From positions 1-22,806 of the forward strand of contig JACCXG010000320.1 in NCBI GenBank assembly GCA_013697225.1: 22,806 nucleotides of DNA. Reading direction: 5' to 3'. This stretch comes from Acidobacteriota bacterium. Lineage in GTDB: Bacteria; Acidobacteriota; Vicinamibacteria; Vicinamibacterales; 2-12-FULL-66-21. Below the pieces are notes generated by a model that saw only the letters and a program-made list of their open reading frames with translations, was not told the origin of the DNA and did not search any database. The position numbers and the translations under genes were made by a program. Positions 20,930 to 22,806 of this stretch are shown in pieces. Within the stretch, counting starts at the first letter, position 1. The number at the start of each line of letters is the position of its first letter.

Positions 20930-21826
20930 ATGATGACAGCCTGGACGCGGGGCTCGGTGATTGCGGCGGTCGTGGGAGTGGCGGCGGTCGGGACGCCGGT
21001 TGTGGCGGGGCAGGCGCGAGTCGTAACCGCGCCGCGGGCGATCGAGATCCTTACTGGAGGAAGCCGGATAGGCGTGTCCGTCCGTGAGGTCGAGGACGCC
21101 GACGCGAAGCGCACGGCGGGGGCGGCCCGGGGGGTCGTGGTGGAAGAGGTCAGGGCTGACGGGCCGGCGGCGAAAGCGGGGATCCAGAAGGGAGACGTGA
21201 TCGTCGCGTTCGACGGGGAGGGGATTCGAAGCGTGCGCCAGCTGACCCGTGTTGTGCAGGAGACCCCGGCGGGGCGTCCAGTCGAGGCCACCCTCCTTCG
21301 CAACGGACAGCGCACCACCGTGTCCGTCACGCCGGGGGAAGGCGGGCGACTGAGCTTCGATGGCTTCGAGGATCTCGGTGAATGGGGGCGCGAGCTGCGG
21401 TCGCGCCTTGCACCTGCGGTTCCGCCCGTACCTCCCGTACCTCCCGTACCCCCGACGCCGGGTGTACCCGCCAGACCTGCCATTCCGGAACTGGAGTTCG
21501 GCAGGTCCGGGGGGGCCGCGCTCGGGATCACGGTGGGGGCGCTTTCCCCCCAGCTGGCGGATTACTTTGGTGCGAAAGGGGGTGCGCTGGTCACCTCGGT
21601 CAACGACGACTCTGCTGCCGCAAAGGCGGGGCTCAGGGCAGGCGATGTGATCACCGCGGTGAACGGCGAGTCCGTCACGGCGCCGGCTGACGTGCGCCGG
21701 CGGGTTCAGGCCCTCGAGGACGACGAGGCGTTCACGTTGAGCGTGATTCGGGAGCGGAAAGTTCTGACGCTGGAGGGAAAAGTGACGCGACAGGAGAGGC
21801 GGCGGACGGTGCGGTCGACCGTGTGA
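20930..21826 (+). CDS. Secreted protein with two PDZ domains and Pro-rich linker
   Basis: A 298-aa exported protein. The signal peptide is TRGSVIAAVVGVAAVGTPVVAGQA, with a likely cleavage after GQA near 29. PDZ1 (about 45-140) contains GVVVEEVRADGPAAKAGIQKGDVI and PDZ2 (about 195-290) GALVTSVNDDSAAAKAGLRAGDVI, the GDxI carboxylate-loop pattern in both. They are joined by an acidic segment and the linker VPPVPPVPPVPPTPGVP. There is no trypsin-like or site-2 protease domain, so it is an adaptor or binding protein, not an HtrA protease. AGGAG lies 4 nt before the ATG at 20930 and 7 nt before a second ATG at 20933, which may be the real start. Tandem repeats upstream suggest regulated expression. 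Confidence 0.9.
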   Translation: MMTAWTRGSVIAAVVGVAAVGTPVVAGQARVVTAPRAIEILTGGSRIGVSVREVEDADAKRTAGAARGVVVEEVRADGPAAKAGIQKGDVIVAFDGEGIRSVRQLTRVVQETPAGRPVEATLLRNGQRTTVSVTPGEGGRLSFDGFEDLGEWGRELRSRLAPAVPPVPPVPPVPPTPGVPARPAIPELEFGRSGGAALGITVGALSPQLADYFGAKGGALVTSVNDDSAAAKAGLRAGDVITAVNGESVTAPADVRRRVQALEDDEAFTLSVIRERKVLTLEGKVTRQERRRTVRSTV

Positions 21827-21849
21827 CGACAGCACGGCACGGCGGCTGA

Positions 21850-22806
21850 TCAGGCGCCGGCCGCTTCAGCGTTGCCACGCGCGGCGGGCGGCCCCATCAA
21901 CGTGGCCAGCTGCGCGGCGACGATCACGGTGGCCGCGCGTATCGCGTCCTGGCGCTCGCCACTGCGGAGCACCTCCGCGGCCATCACGCCGATGGGGCCA
22001 TCTGGTCCAATGAGCGGCGTCGCAATGGCGCCGGTCGATTCGCCGTTGGAGGCAACGGTCTGCAGAAGGCCGGTGCGGAATGCAGCGGCGGTGACGTTCC
22101 CTGCGTCGCGGTGGATCGTTCCCATTCGGGCGAGGACCTGCTGGGGATACCCATGCGCAAGCACCGGCGTCAGCTCCCGGCCATCACGGTCGGCAACCCA
22201 GAGCACGATACCGGGAGCATCGAGGAGCGCAGCGGCGCGGGCCAGCACCGCTGGAAGTGCCTGCAGGTCGAGCACGCGTCCGAGGTCGGTACACAGCGCC
22301 GCGATCCCCGCGAGATCCACAGCAGGGCCCGGCGGCGGGCCCGCATGGCGCTCGGCGGCGGGATGGGCAGCACGAACCGGCTCGGCTGAAGGCGTGGCTG
22401 ACGCTTGTGTTGGTGATCCGGCGCGCCGTGGACGGTCCGCGGCACCGGCCTGTGGTGAGGCCGCGGCTCGCCCCGCGGGAGGGGACACCGGGGCGGGCGC
22501 TGCAGGGAGTGGGACCAGCGCAAAGACCACCAGCAGCGCGCCCGTCGCCGCAGCGGCCAACGCCATCAGCTCGCCGCGCCGGCTCTCCCCCGCGGCAGCT
22601 TCTGCTGCGCCGAGATGCTCCTCCTCCCCGCGAGCGAGCGCGGCAAGCGCCGCATCGATCTTGTCGATCCCGTCAGAGAACACCAGGTCGGACGCGAGCA
22701 GCCGCTGCCCGTTGCGCACGTAGTTGCGCGCACGGCGGTCCATCTGCTGGAAGTCTTCGAACGCCTTGGCTGCCGCTTCGATTTCGGCACGGGGGCCGGC
22801 TTCCGC
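21850..22806 (-). CDS. Membrane-anchored GAF-domain protein (5' truncated by window edge)
   Basis: The frame is open to the window end, and the codons before the first in-frame ATG (22743) encode AEAGPRAEIEAAAKAFEDFQQ, a helix continuous with what follows. The true start is therefore outside. The visible 318 residues comprise a long helical part (AKAFEDFQQMDRRARNYV ... ASDLVFSDGIDKIDAALAAL), a transmembrane helix near visible residues 76-102 (LMALAAAATGALLVVFALVPL), an Ala/Pro-rich linker to about 160, and a C-terminal GAF-like domain (ALCTDLGRVLDLQALPAVL, IVLWVADRDGRELTPVLAHG, STGAIATPLIGPDGPIGVMAAEV). The helical part before the membrane helix could be a four-helix sensor domain. No kinase, cyclase or phosphatase output follows, so it may signal through a partner. 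It ends 23 nt from the PDZ gene, tail to tail. Confidence 0.8.
   Translation of the reverse strand, partial: AEAGPRAEIEAAAKAFEDFQQMDRRARNYVRNGQRLLASDLVFSDGIDKIDAALAALARGEEEHLGAAEAAAGESRRGELMALAAAATGALLVVFALVPLPAAPAPVSPPAGRAAASPQAGAADRPRRAGSPTQASATPSAEPVRAAHPAAERHAGPPPGPAVDLAGIAALCTDLGRVLDLQALPAVLARAAALLDAPGIVLWVADRDGRELTPVLAHGYPQQVLARMGTIHRDAGNVTAAAFRTGLLQTVASNGESTGAIATPLIGPDGPIGVMAAEVLRSGERQDAIRAATVIVAAQLATLMGPPAARGNAEAAGA

Noticed and set aside
20704..21087. Open frame upstream of the PDZ gene
   Set aside because: Composition looks random, it has no ribosome binding site, and it runs through the promoter and into the PDZ gene in another frame.

Overview
The window is dense, GC-rich bacterial chromosome with short gaps, many 1-4 nt start/stop overlaps, and no tRNA, rRNA, CRISPR array or insertion sequence that I can see. 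The gene content suggests a Gram-negative-type, two-membrane bacterium: polysaccharide export ATPase, heptose-type nucleotidyltransferase, SurA/PpiC-like periplasmic chaperone, FabZ and a lipobox lipoprotein. The style of the regulators, the Arg/Gly-rich protein with a conserved N-terminus and the GGGGTTCTNC intergenic repeats remind me of Acidobacteriota (Vicinamibacteria-like). That assignment is an inference from memory, not a database match.

Region 1 (1-9184, all +) reads as one long co-directional block: the 3' part of a Wzt-like ABC ATPase with a polysaccharide-recognition tail, a SAM methyltransferase with an extra C-terminal domain, an RfaE2-type adenylyltransferase, mfd, a PpiC/SurA-like secreted foldase, a NusG-family (UpxY/RfaH-like) antiterminator, and dusB. 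Surface-glycan functions sit next to transcription-coupled repair, antitermination and tRNA modification.

Region 2 (9189-12432, all -) has an NtrC-type sigma-54 activator, a 494-aa protein with a small conserved N-terminal domain and a roughly 400-residue Arg/Gly/Pro/Asp-rich repetitive tail, and a Dabb-domain protein overlapping it by 4 nt.

Region 3 (12613-15761) is regulatory. It holds a BldC/excisionase-type HTH protein coupled (ATGA) to a 79-aa protein that looks like a bare histidine-kinase dimerisation helix hairpin, a 272-nt leader with several hairpins, a FliA/WhiG-type sigma factor, and, convergently, a PAS-HisKA-HATPase-REC hybrid kinase.

Region 4 (15870-19933) is metabolic and signalling: a 2,4-dienoyl-CoA-reductase-like SDR coupled to an EamA/DMT permease, a convergent divergent-active-site FabZ whose stop codon abuts the permease stop, and a divergent GAF-GAF-SpoIIE phosphatase.

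Region 5 (19952-22806) has an OB-fold lipoprotein, a 612-bp non-coding stretch with two different tandem repeats (one looks like an operator over a promoter), a secreted double-PDZ protein, and the 3' part of a membrane protein with a GAF domain.

The strongest candidates for undescribed biology are the repetitive Arg-rich protein downstream of the sigma-54 activator, the HTH plus orphan DHp pair ahead of the sigma factor, the structured leader between them, and the 21-bp tandem operator-like repeat before the PDZ gene.
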